This document shows positions 17,063 to 25,403 of a stretch of 42,226 bases of DNA, one piece after another (positions within the stretch are counted from its first letter, which is position 1; every line of letters starts with the position of its first letter). Source of the DNA: Dyella silvatica (GTDB taxonomy: Bacteria; Pseudomonadota; Gammaproteobacteria; Xanthomonadales; Rhodanobacteraceae); NCBI RefSeq assembly GCF_026283955.1, contig NZ_JAPDPE010000033.1, positions 1 to 42,226 on the forward strand. The letters are read 5' to 3'. The notes below the pieces were generated by a model that was not told the origin of the DNA, searched no databases, and saw only the letters and a list, made by a program, of their open reading frames with translations. A program made the position numbers and the translations under genes.

Positions 17063-18822
17063 CAAACATCCTCTCGAAGAGGGCGCTTATCGCCTCCGCT
17101 CCGCCCGTGGCCACCGACTTTACCGTTGCCGACTATCTGCTGACCCGACTTAAACAGCTTAACGTCACCGACGTTTTCCAGATTCCTGGCGATTACGTGA
17201 AACAGTTCACCCAGGCGTTGGAGCATTTCGACGGCGTCAACACGATCGGCGCGATCAACGAACTGGACGCCGCTTACGCCGCCGATGCGTACGCGCGCTG
17301 TCGCGGCCTTGCGGCGGTTTCGCTGCAATTCGGCGTGAGCACCTACAGTGCGCTCAACGCTGTTGCAGGTGCCTGGGTTGAGCGCAGCCCGATCGTGGTG
17401 ATTAGCGCCACGCCCGGTGCCGACATGCGCAATATCACCGACATGTACGACGTGCTGTTCCACCATTCCACTGGCGACCTCGACTCGGACCGTAAGATCT
17501 ACGAGAACGTCACTGTTAAAGCGATCACGCTCAGCACCAATGTCGGGGCCGCCGAGCAGATTGACGAATTGCTGGTGGATGCGATCACCGATCGGCGTCC
17601 CGTATATATCGCCTGTTACAAGGAAGTGTGGGGCCAGTCCTGTCCACGTCCATCGAACACGCCGCTCAAGCCGCGCGTCACTCACAGCCCGGAGCTTGCG
17701 CTTAACGATGCGGTGAATCAGGCCTGGGCGCAGATCACGGCGGCAAAGCAGCCGCTGATTCTCGCCGGCGTGGAGATCCTGCGTTTTGGCTTGTCCCATT
17801 TGCTGCAGCAGATCATCGACGCCAGCGGCTTTCTCTACACCACGACGTCGCTCGGCAAGAGCGTGCTGGACGAGCGGGGTGACAAGTTTATCGGTACCTA
17901 CTCCGATGCCGCGTCGATTCAATCGGTGCGAGATATCGTAGAGGCCGCCGATTGCGTGTTGACCTTGGGCGCCATCATCACCGATGACTACCTCGCGCTC
18001 ATCGAAACCAAGTACGCCGACATGGTGTTGGCCGATACCGCCGGCGTCCGCGCTGGCTATTTCAAGTACGGCGATGTCACCCTGCAGGATTTCATGCAAG
18101 CCTTGCTGGCGAAGTTCAAGGCGAGCAAAAGTGGCTATCCGATCCATGCCAAAGCGCCACCCCAGCCGAAATATCCGGAGCCGTGGGCGAGCAATTCCGA
18201 CCCGGTTTACGACGACCAGCCACAAGTCATCACCTATAACCGGTTCTTCGCGCACACGATGAAGTTTCTGCAGGACGAGAATCTGCTGAAAGACATCGTA
18301 ATGACCTATGGCGTGAGTTCGGCGATGTACGTTGCCACTAATTGCTACGGCCTGTCGCAGGGCAGCTTCATTGCTTCAGCGGCGTGGCAATGCATCGGCT
18401 TCGAGACCGGTGCTGCATCAGGCGCGCAGTTGGGTAGCGGCAAACGCGCGTGGACGGTCGCTGGCGACGGTGGCTTCATGATGGTCTGCCAGTCGTTGTC
18501 CACGCTGGCACGCAATCAGCTCAACGCGGTCATCTTCGTGATGAGCAACCAGGTCTACGCCATCGAGCAGGTGTACGTGGACATGACGGCATTCGAGCCC
18601 GGTCCGACGCACACCTTCGATACCTTCGACATCCTGCCTAAGTGGGATTACCTCGCGTTGGCGAAGGCGTTCGGTGCGGAAGGCATCCGGGTGGAGACGG
18701 TCGATGAGTTGAAAGCCGCCTTGCCCCGCATTGCAGGGATCAAGAACAAACCTGTTCTAGTCGAAGTGGTCATTCCGCAAAAGGATCTGCCTGGCCAGAT
18801 GCATCGCCTCGGCAGCGAATAA
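17059..18822 (+). CDS. Thiamine-diphosphate-dependent 2-oxoacid decarboxylase (indolepyruvate/phenylpyruvate/pyruvate decarboxylase family)
   Basis: 587 residues, typical of the family. It has the N-terminal TPP domain (TVADYLLTRLKQL; catalytic Glu in GAINELDAAYAADAYAR, E68), the paired histidines of pyruvate/indolepyruvate decarboxylases in LFHHSTGD (H135-H136), a middle domain, and the C-terminal TPP/Mg motif starting GDGGFMMV. The usual NN ending of that motif is SN here (VMSNQVYAIEQ). It should decarboxylate a 2-oxo acid to the aldehyde in the cytoplasm. ATG 17059 is chosen for its ATGA overlap with the micro-ORF; ATG 17047 is in frame but lacks a ribosome site. The oxidase gene follows after 32 nt and would supply the 2-oxo acid. 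Which acid is used is not visible. Confidence 0.85.
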   Translation: MTNILSKRALIASAPPVATDFTVADYLLTRLKQLNVTDVFQIPGDYVKQFTQALEHFDGVNTIGAINELDAAYAADAYARCRGLAAVSLQFGVSTYSALNAVAGAWVERSPIVVISATPGADMRNITDMYDVLFHHSTGDLDSDRKIYENVTVKAITLSTNVGAAEQIDELLVDAITDRRPVYIACYKEVWGQSCPRPSNTPLKPRVTHSPELALNDAVNQAWAQITAAKQPLILAGVEILRFGLSHLLQQIIDASGFLYTTTSLGKSVLDERGDKFIGTYSDAASIQSVRDIVEAADCVLTLGAIITDDYLALIETKYADMVLADTAGVRAGYFKYGDVTLQDFMQALLAKFKASKSGYPIHAKAPPQPKYPEPWASNSDPVYDDQPQVITYNRFFAHTMKFLQDENLLKDIVMTYGVSSAMYVATNCYGLSQGSFIASAAWQCIGFETGAASGAQLGSGKRAWTVAGDGGFMMVCQSLSTLARNQLNAVIFVMSNQVYAIEQVYVDMTAFEPGPTHTFDTFDILPKWDYLALAKAFGAEGIRVETVDELKAALPRIAGIKNKPVLVEVVIPQKDLPGQMHRLGSE

Positions 18823-18854
18823 GGCGTCCATTCTCATTTTCGAGGGGTCCGAGC

Positions 18855-20957
18855 ATGACAAAGAAAACCTATTCGATCTTTGGCGCCGGCGCCGCCGGCC
18901 TCTATACCACCTGGCGGCTGCTGGAAGGCCAATGCAAGAAAACCAAGTTCGCCGCAAAACAGTTGAAGAAGGGCGATGTGCTGGAGCTGTACGACTGGGG
19001 CCGCTACGACTTCTCCAAGCGCCATCCCGGCACCCGCGCGGCCGGCGCCCGCATCTGCACTTGGCATTACAACGACGATAAGACCGATTCGTTCGTCGAG
19101 CTTGGCGGCATGCGCTATTCCTACTGGGACAGCACACCGACCAAGGCATTTCCGGATCCGAACAACGGCCTGGCACCCGGCCACCGTGTGGTCAGCACCG
19201 TGATCGCAAAGCTTGGCCTGAACAAGTATTCGGTACCGTTCAACGTTACCAATAACCAACTGTTCTATCTGCGCTCGCGGAACTTCTATCTCAACAACAT
19301 CGGCTCGAACACGCCTGCGCCGTACGCGGTAAACAACTTCGGCGCCGCCACCACGCCCGACCAGGGCTTTACGACGGTGCAAGACCTGGCGACGACCAAG
19401 CCCTGGGGGGATTTCACCCGCCGCGACTGGTGCCGCTTTTATCAGGATGGAAGGATTACCGCGCAGTTGCCGGAATCCAGCATCTTCCAGCAAGGCGACT
19501 ACCTTAAGGACATCGGCTATTGGAACCTGCTCTACGATCAGTTGGGTGCCGAGGGCTACGATTACGCCGCCGACGGCAACGGCTATAGCTCCAACGTCAT
19601 CAACACGCATGCCGGGGTTTCGTTCAACATCAATAACGAGTTCACGCCAGGTAGCCAGTACCGCACGCTATCGATCGGCTATTCGGGGATGTTCAACGCG
19701 TTGTTTGAGGAGATCGCGAAGCTGGCGAAGGCCAAGGGCATCGAGTTCCGCTATCACCCCGACACACGCCTGCATTCGATCCTGGCAAAATCGGGCAAGG
19801 CGGTCTTTACGTATGCCCATCGCGACAACCCCAATATCGCCGCCGGCTCGCGCGAGGCCGATGCGGCATGGATGGCGATGCCCCGCGCCGCGATCGACCT
19901 GGTGGCGCAGGCCACCCGATTCCGGCTGCCGGAGCGCGGCGAAGTGGACGTGCTCAACCACGACAAGGTGAACCTTTATCTGGAGGCGACGATCATGCAG
20001 CCGTCGTACAAGGTGGGCATGTTCTTCGATCAGCCATGGTGGGCACCCGACATCGAAAGCCCCGCGCCTTATCCCGCGCAGATCATCGGCTACACGATCA
20101 CACCCGATACGATCGCGCAATTGCGTGCGCAGAAATTCCCCGGCGCTGCGTTGAAAGCCATGCGGACGCTGATCGATGTGCCTTACGAATCCGTGGCAGA
20201 TATGGTGGACGCGATCGAGAACATCACCGAACAGGCACTGACCGTGGTGCAGACCAAGCAGCTGACCGCCATCTCGCGCAATAACACCATCGGCCCGAGC
20301 GTGACCAACTCGCCGATTCGCATGGTGGTGTATTTCGGAAACAACGCGACCGAAACGAAAAAGAAGCCGATCTACGGCATCCTCGCCAGCTACGACGACG
20401 AGGACAACACCACGTTCTGGCAGGAGCTGGAACTGGGCCCCAAGCATCAGCGTGAAGTGCCGGTTTCGCAGGACACGCAACCGCTGGACGGTCCACGCAA
20501 GGTGCCGGCACGCATGGTGAAGATGCTACGCAAGATGCTGGCGGAACTCCATTTCGGCCCGAACACCGATTTCAGCGCCGTACCCGAACCGCTGCAGGCC
20601 GCCTACATGGATTGGTCACTGCCTCCATTCAACGCCGGCTATCACGAATGGGCGCCGCATTTCGATATCGGCGACGTGCAGCGCAAGATCCGCAAGCCCT
20701 CGCAACTGATCGATGGCGCGGACGCCGATATCTTCATCGTCGGCGAGGCCTATTCGAACGACCAGGCCTGGGTGGAGGGCGCCTACTGCACGTCGGAATC
20801 GGTACTCAACGATTTCTTCGGCATCGAGCCGATCATCGAGGATCGCGAGTATCCGTTTATCTGTCCGGAAGGATCGACCGTCGTCCCCAGTGACGAAGTG
20901 AAGAAGTTGCTTCGGAAGGCCGGGTCACCGAGGAATACGCGGGAGTCGGCGAAATGA
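18855..20957 (+). CDS. FAD-dependent L-amino-acid oxidase (flavin amine oxidase family)
   Basis: 700 residues. The N-terminal dinucleotide motif is YSIFGAGAAGLYTTWRL; the substrate-side GG motif is FVELGGMRYSYWD; the C-terminal FAD contact is in DADIFIVGEAYSNDQAWVEG. Length and insertions exceed simple monoamine oxidases and recall bacterial L-amino-acid oxidases, tryptophan/phenylalanine 2-monooxygenases and VioA-like enzymes. No signal peptide, so it is cytoplasmic. It would oxidise an amino acid to the imine/2-oxo acid plus ammonia and peroxide, or to the amide if it is a monooxygenase. AGGGGT precedes the ATG. Pairing with the upstream decarboxylase argues for the oxidase reaction. No catalase gene is adjacent. 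Substrate is unknown. Confidence 0.82.
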   Translation: MTKKTYSIFGAGAAGLYTTWRLLEGQCKKTKFAAKQLKKGDVLELYDWGRYDFSKRHPGTRAAGARICTWHYNDDKTDSFVELGGMRYSYWDSTPTKAFPDPNNGLAPGHRVVSTVIAKLGLNKYSVPFNVTNNQLFYLRSRNFYLNNIGSNTPAPYAVNNFGAATTPDQGFTTVQDLATTKPWGDFTRRDWCRFYQDGRITAQLPESSIFQQGDYLKDIGYWNLLYDQLGAEGYDYAADGNGYSSNVINTHAGVSFNINNEFTPGSQYRTLSIGYSGMFNALFEEIAKLAKAKGIEFRYHPDTRLHSILAKSGKAVFTYAHRDNPNIAAGSREADAAWMAMPRAAIDLVAQATRFRLPERGEVDVLNHDKVNLYLEATIMQPSYKVGMFFDQPWWAPDIESPAPYPAQIIGYTITPDTIAQLRAQKFPGAALKAMRTLIDVPYESVADMVDAIENITEQALTVVQTKQLTAISRNNTIGPSVTNSPIRMVVYFGNNATETKKKPIYGILASYDDEDNTTFWQELELGPKHQREVPVSQDTQPLDGPRKVPARMVKMLRKMLAELHFGPNTDFSAVPEPLQAAYMDWSLPPFNAGYHEWAPHFDIGDVQRKIRKPSQLIDGADADIFIVGEAYSNDQAWVEGAYCTSESVLNDFFGIEPIIEDREYPFICPEGSTVVPSDEVKKLLRKAGSPRNTRESAK

Positions 20958-20993
20958 GAAGTGCTGCGTGAACTAGTTTTGCAGCCGATATGG

Positions 20994-21032
20994 GCCGGGC
21001 CGAACGCAGATATCTCTGCGTTCGGTCCCGGC
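20994..21032. terminator. Strong hairpin terminator after the oxidase gene, shared by convergent operons
   Basis: A 17-nt left arm (20994-21010) and an 18-nt right arm (21015-21032) pair fully except for one bulged A, around a TATC loop; the core arms are CCGAACGCAGA and TCTGCGTTCGG. It lies 37 nt after the oxidase stop and before the end of the convergent STM4011 operon. There is no clear T-run, so it may act as a bidirectional or stabilising structure. Confidence 0.6.
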
Positions 21033-21067
21033 TTCGTTGCAGCCGTTGCAAGCAGTTGTGTACGTTT

Positions 21068-21226
21068 TCATCCCAAGCAAGCCACGGGCTCGGCAGATAC
21101 CAGGCCCCGGTAGCAGATGCAGACATTCGCCAAGTAGGTCAGGCCGGCGGCTAGAGGCTCCCGGCACTGCATGCAGTGCGCGGGGGTACCGGTGGCTTTC
21201 GAGCAAGTCGTATCGACCCAGCTCAA
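21068..21226 (-). CDS. Possible 52-residue cysteine-rich protein after STM4011
   Basis: An open frame starting with TTG 21226, 11 nt after the STM4011 stop, encodes 52 residues with Cys in a CMQC pair, a CIC pair and two single positions (HCMQCREPLAAG, NVCICYRG). Third codon positions are mostly G or C, as in neighbouring genes, which a chance frame need not show. No clear ribosome site precedes the TTG. The same frame is open upstream through the STM4011 region, so it might also be the tail of something older. If real, its place at the end of a radical SAM/ATP-grasp operon makes it a candidate substrate or zinc-ribbon partner; that is speculation. Confidence 0.3.
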   Translation of the reverse strand: MSWVDTTCSKATGTPAHCMQCREPLAAGLTYLANVCICYRGLVSAEPVACLG

Positions 21227-21237
21227 GAGTCTGTGAG

Positions 21238-22098
21238 TCAGGGGGCCGGAACGCGTTCCAGTACGCCACCGACGTAATCGACCTGAAATGGCAGATCTCG
21301 GCGATGCGCGTATCCGATATAGCATTCGCAGCGGCGATTCGGGCAGACGCGCGGCCGCAAATGCGCGACGAAGCTGCCGTCGTACAGATTGCCCAGTGGC
21401 TCGGTCACAAAGTGGCAGCGCTGGACGTTGCCGGCGCCATCGACGGAGAGCACCTCCTCTCCAGTCAGGCAAGGCGCGCCCAGGCTGGGCAGCGGATTCA
21501 TGTTGTACAGGAAGTGTGCGTCGACGCGTTGGAGGCGAGCCACTTGTTCGGCACTGTAGTAGCCAGGTGGCCGCTCGTCGTAGGCATTGAGCCAGAGCGG
21601 TACATCGGGTGGCAGCGCGTGACGCAGCGCGTCGATTTCGTCGAGGTGTTCGTGCATGGCGACCATGCCGACGCTATAGCGCACACCGCGGTGACTCAGC
21701 TCGCGGCAGCGACCCAGAAAGGCTTCACGAGAAACTTGACTGGGGTGATAGGTGCACCACAGAGCCAGCGTATCGAGGTTGGCATGGTCCAGCCAGCGCA
21801 TGCCGATGCACAGATTGGTTTGTATGGCCACGCGGCGCAGTTGAGGCATATGGCTCAGGCGGACCATGGCTTCGCGGTAGTGGCGCCGCACCAAGCCTTC
21901 GCCCCATGGCGTGAACAGGATGGATAGCGCCATGGTTTGTTGTTCTACCCAGGCCACGAAGCGGGACAACTCGTTCGCATCATGGCGCAGGCTCTCCCGG
22001 CTATCGCGCGTCTTGGCGAAGGGGCAATAGCTGCAGTCGTAATTGCAACTGCTTAGTCGCCCCCGATACAGCAAGGACAGGTGCGCGACGAGGCTCAT
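21238..22098 (-). CDS. STM4011-family radical SAM protein
   Basis: 286 residues from ATG 22098. The radical SAM cluster motif is SSCNYDCSYCPFAK (C18, C22, C25), which binds a [4Fe-4S] cluster and S-adenosylmethionine. A second set of cysteines near the C-terminus (VCPNRRCECYIGYAH) could hold an auxiliary cluster. Sequence and neighbours match the uncharacterised STM4011 family of Salmonella. The start codon overlaps the preceding STM4012 stop as ATGA, so translation is coupled; this coupling also rules out the longer in-frame start at 22149. The substrate is unknown. It acts in the cytoplasm, probably with the other four products of the operon. Confidence 0.85.
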   Translation of the reverse strand: MSLVAHLSLLYRGRLSSCNYDCSYCPFAKTRDSRESLRHDANELSRFVAWVEQQTMALSILFTPWGEGLVRRHYREAMVRLSHMPQLRRVAIQTNLCIGMRWLDHANLDTLALWCTYHPSQVSREAFLGRCRELSHRGVRYSVGMVAMHEHLDEIDALRHALPPDVPLWLNAYDERPPGYYSAEQVARLQRVDAHFLYNMNPLPSLGAPCLTGEEVLSVDGAGNVQRCHFVTEPLGNLYDGSFVAHLRPRVCPNRRCECYIGYAHRRDLPFQVDYVGGVLERVPAP

Positions 22099-23451
22099 GC
22101 CAGTTGGTAATCGCGCATACGCGACATGATGTCGAGTGACGTGAGCCAAGGACCGATGGTGTCGGCCCGGGCCAGGCCGGTGTCATTTAACCTCAGCCAG
22201 CCGTCCGCTGCCGTGGCGAGTTCCAGCTCGAGAAGCTCGCGCAGCTGCGGCAGCTGTTCGAAGCAGTCGCCCCCGAAACGCTGGCGATACGCCGAGAGTT
22301 CCAGTCCTGGAAAGGTCAGCAGCGATTGGATGACATAGCGTCGCCGCCGCTCCTCTTCATTAAGCGCGACGCCATAGTCAGCGTACGCAAAAGCATCCTC
22401 CTCGCGAGTCAAGTAGTGCTCGAGAATCTCTGCCACCGAATGACGCTTCACTCCATACTCGCTCGAATAATGCAGCTGTTCGGTGTACGAACGGGCGCCA
22501 CAGCCGATGCCGACCATGCCGTCACTCTGGCAGCAATACGCAGGGCCGCCGCTGTCTGGCGCATGCGCGAAACATGCGCATCGACACCTGGGTATAGCCG
22601 GCAGCCAGCAAGCGATTTCGACCCGCCTCGTACATGGCCAGGCGGTTATCCATCGGCTCGGCCTGCAAGGTGAAGCTTGGTTTGCCCCCTCGTTTTGCCT
22701 CGATCCGGCCCAGGCCTGTCAGTGGACGGACGTACAGGGGATAGAGATACAGCTCTTCCGGCACATAGGTTAGGACGCTTTCGATCGAGGCCAGAAAGCT
22801 CTCCACCGTCTGTCCAGAAATGCCATAGATGAGATCCAGGTTAAGCGTTGGAAAGGCATGTCGGCGAACGGTGGCGATCGCCTGCTCAACCACGGCATTC
22901 TGCTGTGGCCGCACCAGTGTCTTGACCTCGGCAGGGCTGAAACTCTGGACGCCCATGCTGATCCGATCGATACCGGCGTCACGACATAGTCGCAGTTTGT
23001 CGTCGTCGACGGTTTCCGGCGAAACCTCAATCCCAGCCGGGATGGCGGGAAGATCGATGGTTGCATGGCGCGCCACCATCTCGAACACACGGTGTAACTG
23101 CGACGGATCGAGGTAGCTGGGTGTGCCGCCACCCAGGGCAAAGCGGACAAAACGATGCTCACCCAAGGCCTTCGTGGTAGCGCGCAATTGGCGTTCCATC
23201 TGAGTCAGGTAGCTATCGACTTTGGCCGGTTCGGGCCGGGCCAGCGCAAAGAGGTTGCAGAAACCGCAGCGATAGGAGCAGAACGGAATATGCAGGTACA
23301 GGAATAGTGCATCGCGTTTTTCGCCCAACCATAACGCCTCAATCGGCAGGGCCGGGGCAAGTGGGCGATAGCTGGTCTTATGCGGGTACGAGTATGAGTA
23401 AGCCTGATAGGGAGGCAGGCGTAACAGGTCGGCGAGGCGGGTAGGCATCAT
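22095..23451 (-). pseudogene. STM4012-family radical SAM protein, frameshifted
   Basis: Two frames together make one HemW-like radical SAM protein. The N-terminal 309 codons (23451 down to 22522) carry the cluster motif IPFCSYRCGFCNLF (C58, C62, C65) and GGGTPSYL, as in oxygen-independent coproporphyrinogen oxidase relatives. The frame is lost near 22555: after SMRMFRACA it turns into an Arg-rich tail and stops. In the other frame the expected continuation DSGGPAYCCQSDGMVGIGCG appears and runs to 22095, ending with the usual C-terminal domain. A one-base insertion or two-base deletion explains it. The start overlaps the STM4013 stop as ATGA. If real, the C-terminal part could only be made from ATG 22517 or by frameshifting; a sequencing error is the alternative. 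Confidence 0.8.
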
Positions 23452-24245
23452 GGGGCTATCGTGAAATGCGCGTAGGGGACAGTCATCACGGTATCGTGGG
23501 CCAGGCGGTGGCCGTAGTAGCCATCCTCACCATAGGCCGTGCCGTGGTCAGAGCAGACAATGACGAAGGCGCCGCCGCGTTCGCGCAAAGCGCCGAACAT
23601 GGGTGCCAGCGCCCCATCGACGTAGCGCAAGGCCGCGCAATGGCTGTGGTAGCTGTCCTCGGATCCATCCATCAGGTAATGCCGGTTTGGCTGATGCATG
23701 GCCGAGATGTTGATGAAGAGGAAACAGTGCGTGTTGCGTAGCTCGGTGGCGCGCAGCCGCGCGCAGGCGAGCGCGACCTGGCGCTCCGTGGAGTCGGTGG
23801 CGGTGACCCCAAACGAGGGTTCCCAATGGCTTTCTTCGAACAAACCAGGCAGCTGTGAGCCTAGCGGGTTTTTCTTGTTGAAGAACCCGGTGCCACCGAT
23901 GCATATCGTGCGATAGCCGACATGACGCAGTCCTTCCACGATGCTGCTGCTGTCACGGCAGACGTAAGTGGTTGATCGGGTGGTTTCGCTGCCTTCGAAG
24001 TCCAGCGCGAACAGGCGCGGATGCGGTCCTGGCCTGGCGGGTGTGGGCAGAAAACCGGCGAAGAAGGCTGCGTGCGCGGCATAGGTGAAGCTGCCCGGCG
24101 TGTGTCGGCGCTCCCAGCCGGATGCTGGAAGATAGGCGCTCAATACGGGTAACTCGCCGTGATCAAAGCACTGCTGCGCAGCATCGAACCGCAGCGTATC
24201 GAGCGTGAGCAAGACGATATCCTGTTTACCCACAATGGCGTTCAT
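23448..24245 (-). CDS. STM4013/SEN3800-family sulfatase-like hydrolase
   Basis: 265 residues from ATG 24245; a GTG at 24269, overlapping the STM4014 stop, is also possible. It belongs to the alkaline-phosphatase/sulfatase fold. Metal-site segments are visible: LLTLDTLRFDAA at the start (first Asp, with Thr or Asp as the nucleophile position) and IVCSDHGTAYGEDGYYGHRL near the end (Asp-His and His ligands). HQPNRHYLMDG in the middle is typical of this group. The sulfatase Cys/Ser-x-Pro-x-Arg motif is absent, so a phosphatase, phosphodiesterase or phosphomutase role is more likely than sulfate removal. No signal peptide, hence cytoplasmic. Its stop overlaps the STM4012 start. Confidence 0.82.
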   Translation of the reverse strand: MNAIVGKQDIVLLTLDTLRFDAAQQCFDHGELPVLSAYLPASGWERRHTPGSFTYAAHAAFFAGFLPTPARPGPHPRLFALDFEGSETTRSTTYVCRDSSSIVEGLRHVGYRTICIGGTGFFNKKNPLGSQLPGLFEESHWEPSFGVTATDSTERQVALACARLRATELRNTHCFLFINISAMHQPNRHYLMDGSEDSYHSHCAALRYVDGALAPMFGALRERGGAFVIVCSDHGTAYGEDGYYGHRLAHDTVMTVPYAHFTIAP

Positions 24246-24261
24246 ATCGGGCAGGTTGGGG

Positions 24262-25398
24262 TCAGCCACACGCAGCCTCCGTTGTACATGCGGCATGTCG
24301 CGATGCCACCAGCATGGCCTGATCCTCGTAGGTGGTGCGGCCGGCCCAGTGCACATTGAGCAGCAAGTCGCCAAAGCCATTGGCCTCCAGCAACCAGGCG
24401 CGACTGCTACGCAGGATCAGGTCGAAGCCGATCATGCGACTAGCTGTAAACGCCGTTGCGGCACGGGCGGTGACGCTTTCCAGGGTTGCCAGCGCCGCGG
24501 GATCGAGCAGGGTCTCGGCCGGCAAGCGGCGGTTGCCCAGATGCAGATTGGTAAGCGGTCCTCGACTGATGCGCGCGATACGCTGGCGCGGTTGTCCGTC
24601 CAGTGCGACGACGCGCAGGTCATAGTGGTTATCGCGTGTGCCCGGGACTGCCGGCTTGGGGATCCAGTGCTCGAGATAAGCGCCTTGCTTGGCCAGTGCA
24701 TCGACTATCGGGGCAATCTCGGTGCTCTTGATGTAGCGCTGTTGGCGCAGGGCATTGAACAAATGAATGCCGTGGGCCGAGGTTTGCCATTCGATCGGAC
24801 CGATGGCGATTTCCCGGTCGTCGCGGCGGCGACGATAAGCCAGTACGCCGGCACCGGACGAACCATAGCGTGCCTTGATGAAGACTTGGGAGCAGTCATG
24901 TTGGCGCATGCGCTCGCGCATATCCTCATAACCGGCGATAGGGCCGAGCAATGCCGGGATCGGCAGACCAGCATTAGCCAAGTGTTGCTGACAAGCGAGC
25001 TTGTCGGTCATGCGTAGCAAATCGTTGGGCGCATTGAGATAGGGCGCGTTGTCCGGCAACGTAGCGAATAGCTCAGCCAAGCCGGCATACCAGTGATGTT
25101 GGTGGGCTAACTCGCCATGTGCCAAGCCGCTCGGTGGCAGGCCGTGGCTAGTCGTGCTCTGCCAGCCACGCAGAATCAGCCGTGCGTGCAGGGCTGGTGA
25201 TTCGCCAGGCGACTCCAGTTTGACCATCACGCCAGGGCAGGACGCCAACGCTTCCGCCAGGCGCGACGGATCGTCCCATAGCGTTTCATAATCTAGCTGC
25301 ATGGCCGCGGGCCGACCACAAGCACGCAGCGCCGCCTGCAGTAGGGCGACTCGGCGGCTGCCACGAGGCCCCACCAATAGCCACGAGCTGAGCGGCAT
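24262..25398 (-). CDS. STM4014-family ATP-grasp protein
   Basis: 378 residues. The C-terminal two-thirds is an ATP-grasp fold: CSQVFIKARYGSSGAGVLAY supplies the nucleotide-binding Lys and flexible loop, ALVAL-type strands follow, and FDLILRSSRAWLLEANGFGD carries the Glu-x-Asn metal ligands (EAN). ATP-grasp enzymes activate a carboxylate as acyl phosphate and join it to an amine or thiol, often an amino acid or peptide. The N-terminal domain (SSWLLVGPRGSRRVALLQAA) resembles the pre-ATP-grasp module. The gene starts 5 nt after the STM4015 stop. In this operon it is the best candidate for forming a peptide-type bond; the substrate is unknown. Confidence 0.82.
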   Translation of the reverse strand: MPLSSWLLVGPRGSRRVALLQAALRACGRPAAMQLDYETLWDDPSRLAEALASCPGVMVKLESPGESPALHARLILRGWQSTTSHGLPPSGLAHGELAHQHHWYAGLAELFATLPDNAPYLNAPNDLLRMTDKLACQQHLANAGLPIPALLGPIAGYEDMRERMRQHDCSQVFIKARYGSSGAGVLAYRRRRDDREIAIGPIEWQTSAHGIHLFNALRQQRYIKSTEIAPIVDALAKQGAYLEHWIPKPAVPGTRDNHYDLRVVALDGQPRQRIARISRGPLTNLHLGNRRLPAETLLDPAALATLESVTARAATAFTASRMIGFDLILRSSRAWLLEANGFGDLLLNVHWAGRTTYEDQAMLVASRHAACTTEAACG

Positions 25399-25403
25399 GA
25401 GGT

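Noticed and set aside
16984-18255. 423-codon minus-strand frame
   Set aside because: It is antisense to the TPP decarboxylase, whose motifs are all on the plus strand; such long shadows are common at high GC.
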